From: Prevotella sp.
GTDB taxonomy: Bacteria; Bacteroidota; Bacteroidia; Bacteroidales; Bacteroidaceae
Direction: 5' to 3'
Assembly (NCBI GenBank): GCA_021204905.1
Contig: JAJPYN010000018.1
Coordinates: forward strand, 88,296 to 152,295
Length of the DNA: 64,000 nt
The notes under the pieces were generated by a model. It was not told where the DNA came from. It did no database searches and saw only the letters and a program-made list of their open reading frames with translations. Position numbers and translations under genes: made by a program. Positions 10,471 through 19,011 of the stretch are shown piece by piece (within the stretch, counting starts at the first letter, position 1; the number at the start of each line of letters is the position of its first letter).

Positions 10471-10803
10471 TCATCGACCTTTTAACGGCATTACACGATA
10501 ATTCGACTTGATAAGTTCGTCAACAGCCTTCTTGGAGTAGAGGCTGCGCCGTCCAATCTTGTATACTGCGATTATCCCGTCTTTTTCCATGCGCCACAGT
10601 TTGGTTGTGGAGATATGGAGGTGCTTGCACGCAAGCTCGCGGGTGTAGTACTCCTCTTCAATGGTGACAGGTTCTCTCTCCGTTTCACTTCGACAGCACT
10701 TCGCGATTACTTCCTGCTTGCGGCAGCCCAGAATCTCCTCCACGACTTCAGCTACAACAGCCTTCAAGTCTTCTTTTTGCAACATTATGAAATTACCTAC
10801 CAT
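10471..10803 (-). CDS. Helix-turn-helix excisionase/DNA-binding domain protein
   Basis: YYTRELACKHLHISTTKLWRMEKDGIIAVYKIGRRSLYSKKAVDELI is MerR/excisionase-like. Confidence 0.75.
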   Translation of the reverse strand: MVGNFIMLQKEDLKAVVAEVVEEILGCRKQEVIAKCCRSETEREPVTIEEEYYTRELACKHLHISTTKLWRMEKDGIIAVYKIGRRSLYSKKAVDELIKSNYRVMPLKGR

Positions 10804-11198
10804 TTTATCTATTGTTTTGATTTCTGCGCCAAAACTATTGCAATGGCATAAGGTGAAGCCTCGGCAAATAAAAACACTTTTTCCGCCGAGGTAATTTTAA
10901 TGAATAGGGGGATTGTTTTAACAATAGAGGGCAAAAGTGCGGATAACCGCAAAAATACCCTCTACATTTTCAAAGGTGCAAGGAGTGGCGGCAGACAAAC
11001 GTTAATTTACAGCTTGAATGTTCGGTTTACTTGTCGCCTTCGGTAATGTTTATTGCACGCTTTTTTTAGCCCCTACATAAGGGCGGCAGGTCAGGAGAAT
11101 TTACAAAATTCTCAATTATTATCTCTCTTTCTCGGTGATGGTATTGTTTGTATGGAATAAATTATATACATTCGCGGACAATTAAATCCCCATAAAAA

Positions 11199-11341
11199 AG
11201 GCATGGGACATTCATCTGCAAGACCACAAAGGAATGAATCCGCACGTCCATTATTGGAAGGACGGGAAGCGTGTGGCGGTGGGAGCATTGTCTGAGGAAC
11301 AACAGAAACTATTAGATAAAATTAGAAAATTGAATCCATGA
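11199..11341 (+). pseudogene. Residual C-terminal tail of a possible polymorphic toxin
   Basis: In-frame tail ...KKAWDIHLQDHKGMNPHVHYWKDGKRVAVGALSEEQQKLLDKIRKLNP* with an in-frame stop upstream and no proper start; overlaps start of downstream acidic ORF. Confidence 0.35.
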
Positions 11342-11739
11342 AACAAAATCACAATGATGAAGGAGAGGTTCGCACTCCGGGCACGCCGGTAAGTCCGTAT
11401 GAGCCGGACATAGTATGGGATTTAGATGGTTACCCGATGAATGCCAAGTACCCGCCTGACGTTGAGAGATATGGAAGTTCATTTCATGGATACCCTACGG
11501 ATGAACGCGAAACAATCTTCTACCATTTCGCGGTACAAAGTTACGACTTGACCTTCAAATATAAAGGCAAAACCTATTACGCTGTGTCCGATGTGGACCA
11601 TGTCGCGTTATGCGATGAGCATTTCACAAAGGAGTATGAGGTTTATCCGAATGCGAATGCGTTTATAGAGAACTTCAAGATTGACGGGCGGCCGCTTATC
11701 GAGCTTATTGACGAGCTGGAAGATGTCGAGCCGGTGTGA
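11338..11739 (+). CDS. Small acidic protein, candidate orphan immunity protein
   Basis: ATG overlaps the TGA of an upstream degenerate ORF tail; acidic 133 aa protein. Confidence 0.4.
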   Translation: MKQNHNDEGEVRTPGTPVSPYEPDIVWDLDGYPMNAKYPPDVERYGSSFHGYPTDERETIFYHFAVQSYDLTFKYKGKTYYAVSDVDHVALCDEHFTKEYEVYPNANAFIENFKIDGRPLIELIDELEDVEPV

Positions 11740-11918
11740 GAGAGTTAGCGTCCGGGAGCGGTATTGTCCTCGGGTGTCTTATTTTTTTCTTATGGATTCC
11801 GTTGTCTATTGGGAGATAACGCTATTTGGAAGAAGAAGGGGATTAGTATCATAGACTCGCGGCATTAATGTGCTATGTGCGAAAGAATTACCCCAATGAA
11901 TCGCTACGCACCGAGGCA

Positions 11919-13418
11919 TTATTGACTTACGTCCGGCGACATGATAATCTTAAACCGAAGGCAGATGTTCTCTACCTGCTTTCCACCGTATTTTATTTGG
12001 TCTGCGGATATTCCGGCATTGTAGTCACCCTCATTGGTAAGCGCGTGAAATAATGCCTCGGCATGATCATACCCTTGTTTGATGTTGTGATGCGGAAACT
12101 TTTCTACCATGGCATTGTGGAAGGTGCGGTAAGCGTGTTTGCCGCCCATCAATTCGCATTTCTGCAATGCTGCGTAGATGTAGGCAAGGATGGAATCTGT
12201 ATCATCGAATCTCTTCCAGTCAGAGACAGTGTTGTCGATTGCCTTGATAATTTGGTCTGTATGCATTGCCTTTATTATCTCCTCGAGTAACAAGCAATCG
12301 TTCCGTCGTCCTCTCCTCCCTTTCAAGTCCATGAGGGTAGACGCGATAAGTTCTCTTGAATCTCCTGTCTCCATGTTTTTCCATTGTTTCTTTGTGTATG
12401 CGGCTTTACCAAAGCTGGTAAGAATCAAGCTTTTTATGACATTGCGCCCTATATTCTTAATCAGTTCCGGGTTGCTTCCTTCCAAAAAGGTTTTCGATAT
12501 AAGTTCCACCGCTTTGAGGAAGCCATCATCAAAAGCAAGCCAGTAGAGTGTGCTGTTGAAGTGTGAATTGTTTTGAAGTATCTTCTGCCGTGTGACTTCG
12601 TTGTCTAAATCCGTGTTCAGAATGTTGTTTAGTTCATCATGGAATGAGACACTTTTTGAAGATGCCATCCGCTTCTTGAAGCCGTCCGTTCCCGGTATAA
12701 GTTGGAGAATTAGCCCCATTATATTCTTGATCCCTCCAAGGGAAAGCATTTCCATTAGATAATTGAATCCTTTGTTGGCAAAGGTCATGTCACCATCGTA
12801 TGCCTTGTCCACGGTTTCAAGAAAAGCCGCATACTGTTGTGGGTGTTCGTAGTGCCAGCGTCTCAATGTCAACAGATTCAATTCTTTGACTTCGTCGAGC
12901 CTTGGCTGCACTCGGTCTCGAAAGTGTTTCGGACTCTCGTTGGCACAAGCCTTGTCGGAAGCCCCTGCATATTCCTGCCCATTATCCTCTGCCTTTAACA
13001 GGAAGAAACCTTTAATGCCTTCCGTAATGCCCATGTGCTCGAGTTGCTTGTCCTTGTCTTCAAGCCCTTTCTTGATTTCTTCCAGTCCATTATCCAAGCA
13101 AATGTAGCAACAAATGCAGAAAGCGAAAACGTTCCGATTGTTTATGGCTTCCGTATACCAGTTCTCGATGGCGGATTCTCCTTTGGCCAAGAGTATAAGA
13201 ATATCTATAAAGCTTTTAATATCTTCCGCTGTTTCTTCGTCTATGCCATCCTCCTCAATGCCGTCCTTTTCAATCTCCTTCAGTAAGTTCCAGTCCGTGT
13301 CGGTCAATAGGGTGTCCACCATATTCTTGAACTCGGAATAAGTGTCGGCATTGACCTCCTTCCATGCCGCCAATACTTCCTTGCAGATAGGCCCCTTCTT
13401 ATTATCAGCTTCTTCCAT
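11919..13418 (-). CDS. Large hypothetical protein (499 aa) next to integrase
   Basis: Long intact ORF with no recognised motif, between excisionase-like gene and integrase. Confidence 0.55.
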   Translation of the reverse strand: MEEADNKKGPICKEVLAAWKEVNADTYSEFKNMVDTLLTDTDWNLLKEIEKDGIEEDGIDEETAEDIKSFIDILILLAKGESAIENWYTEAINNRNVFAFCICCYICLDNGLEEIKKGLEDKDKQLEHMGITEGIKGFFLLKAEDNGQEYAGASDKACANESPKHFRDRVQPRLDEVKELNLLTLRRWHYEHPQQYAAFLETVDKAYDGDMTFANKGFNYLMEMLSLGGIKNIMGLILQLIPGTDGFKKRMASSKSVSFHDELNNILNTDLDNEVTRQKILQNNSHFNSTLYWLAFDDGFLKAVELISKTFLEGSNPELIKNIGRNVIKSLILTSFGKAAYTKKQWKNMETGDSRELIASTLMDLKGRRGRRNDCLLLEEIIKAMHTDQIIKAIDNTVSDWKRFDDTDSILAYIYAALQKCELMGGKHAYRTFHNAMVEKFPHHNIKQGYDHAEALFHALTNEGDYNAGISADQIKYGGKQVENICLRFKIIMSPDVSQ

Positions 13419-13458
13419 ATATTATGAGATGTATGCCTACAAAGTTATTGAATATAAG

Positions 13459-14964
13459 CTATTTTGTCAAGGCAGATACGATAGCTTCCTTTTCTTCATC
13501 GCTCAGTCCCTTTAACATCTCTATTAAAGCTTTGTTGTCAGTTATTTCCCCGCTTTTCTCAGGTGATTCCTCATGGAGTAGGTAATGGTTGTATTTGAGC
13601 ATCTTTTCCAATGGATATGCACCTATATAGTTTGAGGTGATGTCGCCATTGCCGCTATGCCCCATGCTGTCACTTATATATTTATAAGGCACTACACCCG
13701 AATTGTTGAGGTTGGTGGCGAAGCTATGTCTTGCCCAGGTTGGTGATGGTCTTTGCTCCATGCCCAACAGTTCGGCTACCTTGGCCATGTGCTCACGAAT
13801 GTAGCGGTTGTATCGCTGGATTACCCATATCTCTTGTTCGGGCGCATTCAATTCGCTCATGATGGGGAACACCCGTCTGCCCATTTTAGGCTCATTGCCG
13901 TATCTGTCGATTATTTCCTTGAGTTCCGGCGTTACGGGGAAAACGACCTCGCTTGCACTTTCGTTTCTTTCACGGGTTTTATGGCGGAGGAACCTAAGTT
14001 GTTTGCCATTCGTGGCATAATACCATCCGTCGTATGTCAGACGTAGGGTGTCTGCCAAGTTTTGCCCGTCCCCGAGATACATGAACAAGAACAGTCCAAG
14101 GTCACGGAATAAGGCATGCTTCTCTCTTGGCATGAACAGTTCGTTCCCATTCTCTGCCTTGGCTTCATCCTTTTTCCAAAAGTCATATAGCATCCGCATG
14201 GTAGGTACATCAAGGAATTCGTGTTTCCTGCTTTGTGACTTGTTGTACCCGGTGTCTTTGAACATTTCTTTGGTGTTGCCACTCACCAATCCCTGACTGA
14301 TACAGATATTCACGATGGTTCGGAAAGTGCGAAGTGCTATGGCAATGGAAGTGGTGCAAAGTCCGTTTTTCTTCTGCACTTTCACCCATCTTTGTATGAA
14401 GTCCCTTCCTATCTCGTTGAAGGATACACTCTCGCCCATGTCCTTGCAGAACCGTCTGAAGATGTCCTTACTGCAACGTGCAGAACCGGCTTTCCCTTCA
14501 GCACTCTTGTCGGCGATATACTGTTCCCAAATGGAGTAGACGGTGCGCTGATTATTGTCGGGCTTGTTTTGAAAAATGCTCTGAAGATTCGTCAATGAGA
14601 AAGTCTCCGACTCCATCAACCTGTTGACCATACATTCGACCTTTGCCAACCTTTCCTTCAATTCCGTCCTCTCCGCCGATTTCTTGTTGCGCCCGAGTTT
14701 TTCGCATTCGCACAGTGCCAACCACTCTTCTTCCGTGTAGTCTTTCCCTATAAAAAGGTAGCAATGCCTCTTGGCATACGCCACCCTGACAACGGCGTGA
14801 TATTTGCCGTCGGCAAGCGGAGCATGGCGTTTGTCGAGGGTCAGCGTACCGTAAACCTGCCCGTTAGACGAGTAGAATTTTGCAAAACTGCTATCACCCC
14901 GTTTGCTGTATGTCCTTGTCGAAGGCTCCTGTCTTTGTCGCAAATCAATAGTCTGATGTTCCAT
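13459..14964 (-). CDS. Tyrosine-type site-specific integrase
   Basis: C-terminal catalytic pattern RHKTRERN...TWARHSFATNLNNSGVVPYKYISDSMGHSGNGDITSNYIG; upstream of the tRNA-derived att site. Confidence 0.9.
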   Translation of the reverse strand: MEHQTIDLRQRQEPSTRTYSKRGDSSFAKFYSSNGQVYGTLTLDKRHAPLADGKYHAVVRVAYAKRHCYLFIGKDYTEEEWLALCECEKLGRNKKSAERTELKERLAKVECMVNRLMESETFSLTNLQSIFQNKPDNNQRTVYSIWEQYIADKSAEGKAGSARCSKDIFRRFCKDMGESVSFNEIGRDFIQRWVKVQKKNGLCTTSIAIALRTFRTIVNICISQGLVSGNTKEMFKDTGYNKSQSRKHEFLDVPTMRMLYDFWKKDEAKAENGNELFMPREKHALFRDLGLFLFMYLGDGQNLADTLRLTYDGWYYATNGKQLRFLRHKTRERNESASEVVFPVTPELKEIIDRYGNEPKMGRRVFPIMSELNAPEQEIWVIQRYNRYIREHMAKVAELLGMEQRPSPTWARHSFATNLNNSGVVPYKYISDSMGHSGNGDITSNYIGAYPLEKMLKYNHYLLHEESPEKSGEITDNKALIEMLKGLSDEEKEAIVSALTK

Positions 14965-15137
14965 CGCAATGTAGTCTGTAAGTTACTCCCAAATTCCCTT
15001 ACGGGAAATTCAGGGGAAATTCATTTCTGTAATTTTGTGCAAATTTAAGCAATCTTCCGCAATATGACAAAAACGTAACTCGTTGAAAATGAGCGTATTA
15101 TGATTTTTTAAAATTTCATGAAATCCATTCTAAAAAA

Positions 15138-15182
15138 GACTCATAATCTGGAGGTCCCTGGTTCAAGTCCTGGCTGGTCCAC
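15138..15182 (+). other. attachment site: 3' half of a tRNA (CAT anticodon, probably tRNA-Met) at end of element 1
   Basis: GACTCATAATCTGGAGGTCCCTGGTTCAAGTCCTGGCTGGTCCA = anticodon loop to acceptor; the 5' arm of the anticodon stem is not complementary (AAAGA versus TCTGG), so this is a partial copy. Confidence 0.75.
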
Positions 15183-15285
15183 GCTGCACAATCAACGATT
15201 TGAGAACCGTTTACTGCTCTTGCCTGCAAGATAATTTGATGGTCGGCAGCAAGGGGTTGTCGCGGGATTTTATTACCTTTGCAGG

Positions 15286-16710
15286 GTGAAGAAACCCCTT
15301 ATTTTTTGTTTGTTGCTCCTCCTGCCGGGGGCATCGCGCGCGGAGGAGTACTGCATTGATACTCAGCGCGTTACGTCGGCGTGCGAGGGCTGGGGCGTGT
15401 CGTTGTGCTGGTGGGCGGCGATGTGCGGGCGAGATGACGAAGGGCATTCGGATGAGGGTTCAACCTGTCGGGAATCCCGGCAAGTTCAATTGGAAGAACT
15501 GATAGACTGGCTTGTTTCGCCCGAGGGCCTGAATTATTCCGTATTTCGTTATAACATCGGCGGGGGCGACGACCCGGATTGGACAAATTGCTCGCCCCAT
15601 CATTTCAAAAACGGCAAGGGCTTGCGCGCGGAGATGGAGGGGTTTAAGGACGGTCCCGACGACGATTATCATTGGGAGCGCGACTCGGCGCAGCGCAAGA
15701 TTCTGCTTATGATAAAGCGCCACCGCCCGGACGCTGTTTTCGAAGCGTTTTCTAATAGTGCGCCATGGTGGATGACAACGAGCGGGTGCGTGGCGGGGGC
15801 TTCAAAAGCGACGGACGACAACCTGCCGCGCGCGATGTACGGGTCTTTCGCGCAGTATTTAGTGGATGTTTGCAGGCATTACAAAGACGCTTACGGCATC
15901 GAGTTCGCCACGCTCGAGCCGTTCAACGAGCCGATGTCGTCGTCGTGGTTTCAGAACGGCGTGCAGGAGGGTTGCCATTTCGACATAAACAACCAAATCG
16001 AGTTCGTGCGCGTGCTGCGTAAAGCATTGAAAAAGAGCGGGTTAGCAACGAAAATCTCCGCGTCGGACGAGGTGAATGTCGCGGTGTCGCTGCGCACTCT
16101 CGAGGCTTACACGAAGGCCGGCGCGGCGCGGTTCATCGGGCAGTGGAACACGCACACGTATATCGGTTCGAAAGAGGAGAAAGCGCGGCTGCACCGGTTG
16201 TGCGAAGAGCTCAATGTCCGCCTGTGGCAGAGCGAGACGGGCTTGGCGGGCAAAGGCATCGCTGGCAACCTCGCTCTTGCGCAGCGGCTCGTGGACGACA
16301 TCCGCTACTTGCGGCCGGCGGTGTGGTGCGATTGGCAGTATGTCGAGACGACGGGCGACCAGTGGTGCATGGTGCGCGCCGACGACGAATGGAAGACCTG
16401 CACCCGCGTGAAAAGCTACTTCGTTCACCAGCAGTTCAGCCGCTTCATCCCTGCCGGCTATCATTGGCTCGATATCGATGACGAGTGCGGTCTGGCTGCC
16501 GTAAGTCCCGATGGAAAGACGCTGGTTTATGTTTCGGTTAATGCTTCGAAAGATGTCAGAAATGTGAAGCTTACAGTGCCGGAGAATGCTGTGCTCACTG
16601 CTGTTTACCGCACGTCGGAGAATGAAGATTGCGCGCTTGTTTCAGCTTCGGCACCGATGTTTAATTTAATGCCCTTGAGCGTTACGACCGTCATCTTTTC
16701 GCTCGAATAA
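15286..16710 (+). CDS. Glycoside hydrolase family 30-type protein (endo-beta-1,6-galactanase-like)
   Basis: Signal peptide, GWGVSLCWWA, LEPFNEP catalytic acid region, LWQSETG nucleophile region. Confidence 0.8.
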   Translation: MKKPLIFCLLLLLPGASRAEEYCIDTQRVTSACEGWGVSLCWWAAMCGRDDEGHSDEGSTCRESRQVQLEELIDWLVSPEGLNYSVFRYNIGGGDDPDWTNCSPHHFKNGKGLRAEMEGFKDGPDDDYHWERDSAQRKILLMIKRHRPDAVFEAFSNSAPWWMTTSGCVAGASKATDDNLPRAMYGSFAQYLVDVCRHYKDAYGIEFATLEPFNEPMSSSWFQNGVQEGCHFDINNQIEFVRVLRKALKKSGLATKISASDEVNVAVSLRTLEAYTKAGAARFIGQWNTHTYIGSKEEKARLHRLCEELNVRLWQSETGLAGKGIAGNLALAQRLVDDIRYLRPAVWCDWQYVETTGDQWCMVRADDEWKTCTRVKSYFVHQQFSRFIPAGYHWLDIDDECGLAAVSPDGKTLVYVSVNASKDVRNVKLTVPENAVLTAVYRTSENEDCALVSASAPMFNLMPLSVTTVIFSLE

Positions 16711-17110
16711 TTTTGACCTAAGGCAAGGTGCGGGAAAGCAACTTAAGGCAAATTGAAAAACTATTGAAACGTAGGCGACACTTGTAACGTGTGCTCGTAG
16801 CGCAAAGTTTAGCCGGTTCCATAGTCGCAACTAAGATAAACTTTTTCGCATCGCAAACTCCGCTCGCAAGGCTTGTTTCTTGCCGGCACGAATCTTTGGC
16901 GAATTCGCACAAATGAAGAGCCGGCTTCGGGGGAAGGAAGTCGGCTCGTCGGAGTACTGGTTTTAAAAAGAAAAGATTGAAACTCTTGCGAGTCTCGGTT
17001 GGGGGTTTTTGATTGTTTTTACTGCGTCCCCGCGTTCACCGCGAGGTTATGCTTATTGAACATCTTGCATTGTTTTCGTTGTCCTTAGTCCGCGCTCTTA
17101 TCACCTTTGT

Positions 17111-17662
17111 TCATTGGCGCGCGTCGACCGGGGCGGCCTCTGCTGCGGGCTGGCTGATGTCGGTTATCTCCGCCGGCGCGAGGCGCGTCTGCTTGACGGT
17201 GTCGGCCGTTATCGTGTCCGTTTGCGCCACTTGCTCGCCGCCGGCCAAGCCGTTTGTCTTCACGAGGGCGGGGTTGGCGCGGCTGTTGTCGACGGCCGTC
17301 TGTATGGCGTTGCCGATGGTGAGCAGCACGGCGACGATGGCCACGGCTTTGTAGAGCGGGCGCAGGCGGAGGGTGAGGCTCATGCGGCGCGCCCTGACTG
17401 TCGAGCCTTGACTGCTTTCGCTTGCACGCGCATCGACTGTTTTCTTGCCGTTAATCTTGGCGAGAACCTTTTTGTCGAAGTCGTCGCCGAGGCGGTTGTT
17501 CGCGCTTTCTTTCTGCTCATACACGAACAAATCGCGGTATGCCGAGAGGTTTTCCGGCACATCGTCTTGGCTGAAAAAGGCGCGCAAGATAGCCTCTTCC
17601 TCGAGCGTCGTGCTGCATTCCCAGTAGCGCTCCAACAGCTGTTCGATGTATTTGTAATCCAT
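17111..17662 (-). CDS. Anti-sigma-factor-like single-TM protein
   Basis: Starts MDYKYIEQLLERYWECSTTLEEEAILRAFF, single TM, downstream of ECF sigma gene. Confidence 0.55.
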   Translation of the reverse strand: MDYKYIEQLLERYWECSTTLEEEAILRAFFSQDDVPENLSAYRDLFVYEQKESANNRLGDDFDKKVLAKINGKKTVDARASESSQGSTVRARRMSLTLRLRPLYKAVAIVAVLLTIGNAIQTAVDNSRANPALVKTNGLAGGEQVAQTDTITADTVKQTRLAPAEITDISQPAAEAAPVDARQ

Positions 17663-17731
17663 GCCGCGTTTTCTTACAAGCGTCTGTTTTAAAGACGAAT
17701 GAGGCTGCGGAAAAGTTACAAGAAAGGGGTT

Positions 17732-18220
17732 TTATTTTTTCAAAAACCTCTCTTTAAAGGCTTTGCGGGCGCGGAAGATGTTGACTTTCACTTGCTCTTC
17801 GGAGACGGCAAGGACGGCGGCGATCTCTTTGTAAGTGAGGCCCTCGATGTCGCGGAGCTGCATGCACGTGCGCTGTTTCTCGGGCAGAGAGTTGATGATT
17901 GCGTCTATTCGGGAGAGGTTGTCCTGCCGTGTGAGGCGCTGCAAAGGGTCGTCGGAGGCGGGCAGGGGAATAGCGGCGATGTCGTCTAAAGAAAGGTTGT
18001 CGCGGGATTTTTGTTTGAGGAAGTCGAGCGAGAGGTTGCGGCAGACGGTGAAGGCAAATGCCTCGGGCGACTTTATTTCGTGCGGGTTATTGCGGCTGTT
18101 CCACACTTTTATCAGCGTGTTTTGCACTATGTCTTCCGCCTCCTCGCGGTTTTGCGTTATGCGGAGGGCTGTTCTGAAAAGTTTGTTTTTAAGCGGAAGT
18201 ATGTCATTAAGAAAGTTCAT
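17732..18220 (-). CDS. ECF-type RNA polymerase sigma factor
   Basis: Region 2 (AEDIVQNTLIKVWNSR) and region 4 (LPEKQRTCMQLRDIEGLTYKEIAAVLAVSEEQVKVNIFRARKAF). Confidence 0.9.
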   Translation of the reverse strand: MNFLNDILPLKNKLFRTALRITQNREEAEDIVQNTLIKVWNSRNNPHEIKSPEAFAFTVCRNLSLDFLKQKSRDNLSLDDIAAIPLPASDDPLQRLTRQDNLSRIDAIINSLPEKQRTCMQLRDIEGLTYKEIAAVLAVSEEQVKVNIFRARKAFKERFLKK

Positions 18221-19008
18221 CTCACCGTTGTTCCTCCGAGCAAGTTATCCGCACGGGTGATTTTCACTTCCTTGACCCCCTTCTCAACAGCCGCGAGGGC
18301 GTTTTCAATTTTGGGCAACATGCCGCCTTTGATTATCCCTTCCGCCGCGTATTTATTGAAATCCGGGCGCGTCAACAAAGGGATTACGGAGCTTTCGTCG
18401 TTCTCGTCGCGCAAAACGCCCGGCTTCTCGAAGGTGTAGACGAGGGTTACGTCGTAGTGCTCAGCCAGCGCGGTTGCTACGGAAGAGGCGATGGTGTCGG
18501 CGTTAGTGTTGAGTATTTGCCCTTGTTTGTTGCACGAAAGAGGCGCAATGACGGGGGTTAAACCTTTGGAAATGAGCGTGTTAAGTACTTCGGCATCTAC
18601 TTGTTTAATGTCGCCGACGAAGCCGAAGTCGACCGTTTCCGTTTGCCCTTCTTCGTTGGTGATTGCTACCGGCGGGCGTTTGTCAGCTAAGATTATGCCG
18701 GCATCGGCGCCGGTAAGTCCGATCGCTTTAACGCCGATTGCATTAAGCCGCGCCACGATTGTTTTGTTCACGAGCCCGCCGTAGACCATAGTTACTACCT
18801 CAAGCATTGCCTCGCCGGTGATACGTCTGCCGTTCACCATCCTGCTCTCGATGCCTAACGCTGCGGCAATCTTCGTTGCGCGCCGTCCGCCGCCGTGCAC
18901 GAGCGCCTTCCGGCCGTCTATTCGGGCAAATTTTTCCAACAAACCGATGAGCGCAGACGGCTCTTCCACCACCGCCCCGCCTACTTTCACTATGGTCAAC
19001 GCTTCCAT
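18217..19008 (-). CDS. argB: Acetylglutamate kinase
   Basis: IVKVGGAVVE, LVHGGGRRA, GGMLPKIENALAAVEKGV. Confidence 0.9.
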   Translation of the reverse strand: MEALTIVKVGGAVVEEPSALIGLLEKFARIDGRKALVHGGGRRATKIAAALGIESRMVNGRRITGEAMLEVVTMVYGGLVNKTIVARLNAIGVKAIGLTGADAGIILADKRPPVAITNEEGQTETVDFGFVGDIKQVDAEVLNTLISKGLTPVIAPLSCNKQGQILNTNADTIASSVATALAEHYDVTLVYTFEKPGVLRDENDESSVIPLLTRPDFNKYAAEGIIKGGMLPKIENALAAVEKGVKEVKITRADNLLGGTTVR

Positions 19009-19011
19009 AGC

